Below are positions 61,154-64,000 of a DNA stretch of 64,000 bases, in pieces; position 1 is the first letter of the stretch; every line of letters starts with the position of its first letter. The DNA is from Phyllobacterium myrsinacearum. GTDB taxonomy: Bacteria > Pseudomonadota > Alphaproteobacteria > Rhizobiales > Rhizobiaceae. The stretch covers positions 1-64,000 of the forward strand of contig NZ_JACGXN010000014.1 of NCBI RefSeq assembly GCF_014138285.1, in the 5' to 3' direction. The position numbers and the translations under genes were made by a program. Below the pieces are notes generated by a model. It saw only the letters and a list, made by a program, of their open reading frames with translations, was not told the DNA's origin and ran no database searches.

Positions 61154-61711
61154 TCAGGCGTTCTCGCGCCATTTTATCGAGCAACCAACCGAAGCGACCT
61201 GTTCGCGTGGTCCTTGTCCTGAAAGTGCAACCTGCCGCATCGCCTCGAACAGATCCCGTCGCAGATCAGTTATCCCTTCCTGCTTGCGCGATCCATCCAG
61301 CCGTCCACGATATTGCAATTCGGAATTTGCGTTGAATCCGAAAAAGTCAGGTGTGCAAACTGCACCATATTCTCGTGCAACTGTCTGGTCTGTGTCATGC
61401 AAATAGTGAAAGGGGAAAGCATTTTCCTGCGAGAAAATCTGCATGTTCCCATAGGAATCGGCGGGATATGACGCTGCATCATTGGCATTGATAGCAACGA
61501 AGCCAACGCCCAGCTCTTTGAGATCCTTTGCATCACGCATGATGCGCTGAATGACTGCTTTTACATAGGGACAATGATTGCAGATGAAGGCGATGACAAG
61601 TCCGCGGGCTCCCGCCTGAGCCAAAATGGAATGTTGTTGGCCATCCGTGCCCATCACGCTTGCATCTACAGCTCTCCAGCCGAAATCACACAGAGGTGGT
61701 ATCGCTGCCAT
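61154..61711 (-). CDS. Thioredoxin-fold peroxiredoxin-like protein
   Basis: A 185-residue cytoplasmic protein of the AhpC/TSA thioredoxin fold. The active site is IAFICNHCPYVKAV (CxxC-like CNHC), followed by GVGFVAINANDAASYPADSY and AREYGAVCTPDFFGFN. There is no signal peptide. It is 15 bases downstream of rpe with AGGAGAGG before the ATG, so it belongs to the Calvin-cycle operon. A role in redox control of CO2-fixing enzymes or in peroxide defence is likely but unproven. Confidence 0.88.
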   Translation of the reverse strand: MAAIPPLCDFGWRAVDASVMGTDGQQHSILAQAGARGLVIAFICNHCPYVKAVIQRIMRDAKDLKELGVGFVAINANDAASYPADSYGNMQIFSQENAFPFHYLHDTDQTVAREYGAVCTPDFFGFNANSELQYRGRLDGSRKQEGITDLRRDLFEAMRQVALSGQGPREQVASVGCSIKWRENA

Positions 61712-61726
61712 CTTCGTCCTCTCCTG

Positions 61727-62416
61727 TCACGCCGCCTTCCGGTGCCGGGCATTGTCGGCAGCGCTGCGGATGGCAGCAATATTATCAGCATAGGCCGCCT
61801 TGCTGTTTCCCTTGAAAATAGCAGAACCAGCGACAAGAATGTCAGCTCCGGCAGCCGCCACCAGCGGGGCCGTTTCCGGCGTTACACCTCCGTCGATTTC
61901 GATATGAATCGGACGGCTACCGATCAGAGCCTTCAAACGCCGTGTTTTCTCAACAACCGACGGAATGAATGCCTGACCGCCAAATCCTGGATTGACAGTC
62001 ATCAAAAGCACAAGATCGAGCCGATCCAGCACGTACTCGATTACAGTTTCCGGCGTAGACGGGTTAAGCGATACGCCCGCTTTCTTGCCGAGATTACGAA
62101 TGGTTTGCAGCGAACGGTCCAGATGTGGTCCTGCTTCCGCATGAACTGTTATGAAATCACATCCGGCATCGGCAAAAGCGCCCAGATAGGCATCCGCCGG
62201 TGCGATCATAAGATGGCAATCGAACACCGCTCCGGTTCGGCCACGGATCGCTTTTATGACTTGAGGACCGAAGGTAATATTGGGAACAAAATGCCCATCC
62301 ATCACGTCAAGATGTATCCAGTCAGCTCCAGCCTCAATGACATCTTCCACCTCTTCACCCAGTCTGGAAAAATCCGCAGAAAGAACGGACGGCGCTATGA
62401 GTGTCTTCTGGTTCAT
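61727..62416 (-). CDS. rpe: Ribulose-phosphate 3-epimerase
   Basis: A 229-residue TIM-barrel enzyme that converts xylulose 5-phosphate to ribulose 5-phosphate, feeding RuBP regeneration. Motifs are [39 protein letters not shown]-like ([15 protein letters not shown]) and [15 protein letters not shown]. The ATGA overlap with cbbX marks it as the cbb-operon copy (cbbE). The length is normal. Confidence 0.97.
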   Translation of the reverse strand: MNQKTLIAPSVLSADFSRLGEEVEDVIEAGADWIHLDVMDGHFVPNITFGPQVIKAIRGRTGAVFDCHLMIAPADAYLGAFADAGCDFITVHAEAGPHLDRSLQTIRNLGKKAGVSLNPSTPETVIEYVLDRLDLVLLMTVNPGFGGQAFIPSVVEKTRRLKALIGSRPIHIEIDGGVTPETAPLVAAAGADILVAGSAIFKGNSKAAYADNIAAIRSAADNARHRKAA

Positions 62417-63351
62417 GGCTTTTGATCCTCCATACCAGACATTGCAAATACACGGCTGTTCCTGATATCGGCGGCCGTAATCGTTGACAGAGTTACGGCA
62501 TCGGTTGGTCCGTTGGATGCTTCAAACAGCCGGTTTGCCTGCCGCAAGCGCGCCCGGTCCAGTGCATTGCGGATGGAACGGGCATTGGCGAAATGCGGCT
62601 GTTGACGACGCCGCTCGATATAATCAGCCATGATGGTGCGGCCCTCCGTGTCGAAGCTGTAGTTCTGTTTCGTCAGCATGGTTTCGGCAATACTGAGCAA
62701 CTCGCCGGAGCTGTAATCCGGAAAATCGATATGGTGCGCAATGCGTGAGCGGAAACCGGGATTGCTCTCGAAAAACTTGTCCATGCGGTCGGCATAACCT
62801 GCCAGGATCACCACGAGATCGTCGCGCTGGTTTTCCATAACCTGAAGCAATATCTCGATGGCTTCCTGGCCGTAATCGCGCTCGTTCTCCTGCCGGTGCA
62901 GATAATAGGCTTCGTCGATGAACAACACGCCGCCCATGGCTTTCTTCAATATTTCTTTCGTCTTTGGTGCCGTGTGACCAATATATTGACCGACCAGATC
63001 GTCACGTGTGACCGAGACGAGATGACCTTTGCGGATATAGCCAAGACGGTGCAGGAGATCCGCCATGCGCAAAGCCACGGTGGTTTTTCCGGTCCCCGGA
63101 TTACCACTGAAGCTCATATGCAGGGTCGGCGTCTCGTGGGCCAAACCCATTCGCCGCCGCGCCCGCTCCACCAAAAGCAAGGCGGCTGTCTCCTTGATCC
63201 GCAGTTTGACCGGCTTCAGGCCGATCAGATCTCGATCAAGTTCGTCCAGCACGTCCTTGACGCCGGATTCGACATATTCGGCGCGCAGGTCGATGGCAGC
63301 GGGAATGTTCTCGCCGCCATTCTCCAGCTGCATGATGCTGGCGTCAGCCAT
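62413..63351 (-). CDS. cbbX: Red-type RuBisCO activase
   Basis: A 312-residue AAA+ ATPase that removes inhibitory sugar phosphates from red-type (form IC/ID) RuBisCO. Walker A is SGNPGTGKT (residues 82-90), Walker [12 protein letters not shown] (~141-151), a pore-loop segment [15 protein letters not shown] and the sensor region [15 protein letters not shown]. The start at 63351 overlaps the end of cbbS by 8 bases; the frame is open further upstream only within cbbS. Confidence 0.97.
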   Translation of the reverse strand: MADASIMQLENGGENIPAAIDLRAEYVESGVKDVLDELDRDLIGLKPVKLRIKETAALLLVERARRRMGLAHETPTLHMSFSGNPGTGKTTVALRMADLLHRLGYIRKGHLVSVTRDDLVGQYIGHTAPKTKEILKKAMGGVLFIDEAYYLHRQENERDYGQEAIEILLQVMENQRDDLVVILAGYADRMDKFFESNPGFRSRIAHHIDFPDYSSGELLSIAETMLTKQNYSFDTEGRTIMADYIERRRQQPHFANARSIRNALDRARLRQANRLFEASNGPTDAVTLSTITAADIRNSRVFAMSGMEDQKP

Positions 63352-63763
63352 AACGCTGCCCCGCGGGCTTGTCGGTTGCATAGGATCTTGTCGTATAGCG
63401 GACGACGCGACCTTCACCTTCCTGACGCGCGAGATGGAAGCCCGGTTCCTCTGCAGGTCTGTTGACGAGGAACGAGAGTTTGACCGATTCCCAGCCGTGG
63501 GAATTGTCAAAGGCGACCATTCGAATGTAGCTGTCGCCATAAACCTTGCGACATTCCTTCAATTCCATGATCAATGCCGCCGCATCCGGATTGTCGAACA
63601 TGGGATGTCCCCACATGTCCCAGTATGTATTGCGGGGATGCGGGTCATCGGTGAATTCGAGACTGACCGCCCAGCCATTGTCGATGCAATATTGCGCTTG
63701 CTTGGCGATCTGCCCGTCGGTGAGGTCGGGCAGAAACGAGAATGCCCCCTGGGTAATACGCAT
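63344..63763 (-). CDS. cbbS: RuBisCO small subunit
   Basis: A 139-residue small subunit of form I RuBisCO. It has [40 protein letters not shown] and the [13 protein letters not shown] segment. A C-terminal extension ([20 protein letters not shown], and more) is typical of red-type enzymes. AGGAGAAG precedes the ATG at 63763. It follows cbbL by 14 bases. Confidence 0.98.
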   Translation of the reverse strand: MRITQGAFSFLPDLTDGQIAKQAQYCIDNGWAVSLEFTDDPHPRNTYWDMWGHPMFDNPDAAALIMELKECRKVYGDSYIRMVAFDNSHGWESVKLSFLVNRPAEEPGFHLARQEGEGRVVRYTTRSYATDKPAGQRYG

Positions 63764-63776
63764 ATCTCTTCTCCTA

Positions 63777-64000
<224 letters not shown>

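Overview
This 64 kb window comes from an alphaproteobacterium, most likely of the order Hyphomicrobiales (Rhizobiales). The grounds are a lanthanide-type methanol dehydrogenase (xoxF) with a full pqqABCDE operon, the archaeal-type tetrahydromethanopterin (H4MPT) C1 oxidation gene set, and a red-type RuBisCO operon (cbbL-cbbS-cbbX). Many stop/start overlaps tie the operons together. I cannot assign genus or species from sequence reading alone. I found no tRNA, rRNA or CRISPR array.

Layout. (1) 1-23.2 kb is an accessory, regulator-rich region. It holds a decayed insertion-sequence/LysR chimera, an amino-acid ABC transporter with an FAD oxidoreductase and a divergent LacI regulator with two tandem operators, and a LysR/alpha-beta-hydrolase pair. 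It continues with an arabinofuranosidase and sugar ABC operon under an ArsR-type regulator, a TetR/methyltransferase/epimerase group, decayed LysR and hydrolase ends, an AraC regulator with an MFS transporter, an alpha/beta hydrolase and an S41-like protease. (2) 23.5-42.4 kb is the H4MPT and methylofuran module: fhcBADC, a pterin dehydratase-like gene, beta-RFAP synthase, mtdB, mch, fae, and nine cofactor-assembly genes. One of these is an apparent fusion of a methylofuran enzyme (MfnB-like) to a pterin enzyme (FolB-like). (3) 42.4-61.1 kb is the quinoprotein module. An ABC transporter set linked to PQQ enzymes runs on the plus strand, and xoxF-xoxG-xoxJ-rhodanese-pqqABCDE runs on the minus strand. 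Beyond xoxF lie a small cysteine-rich secreted protein, a SoxYZ-like carrier, a zinc metallohydrolase, a nitrate/sulfonate-type ABC transporter, a 69-residue protein and a cytochrome c. (4) 61.1-64 kb holds the 3' part of a Calvin-cycle operon (cbbL, cbbS, cbbX, rpe and a thioredoxin-like gene) running off the right edge.

How it works together. Methanol is oxidised in the periplasm by XoxF (PQQ plus lanthanide), with electrons passing to the c-type cytochromes. Formaldehyde is captured by Fae on H4MPT, oxidised by MtdB and Mch, and released as formate by the Fhc complex using methylofuran. CO2 formed after formate oxidation can be fixed by the adjacent cbb operon. The window is therefore a compact locus for methanol oxidation linked to CO2 fixation. 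No mxaF-type calcium methanol dehydrogenase, mtdA, fch or formate dehydrogenase is seen here. The least understood parts are the quinoprotein-associated transporter, carrier and hydrolase cluster (55.3-60.4 kb) and several cofactor-assembly genes.
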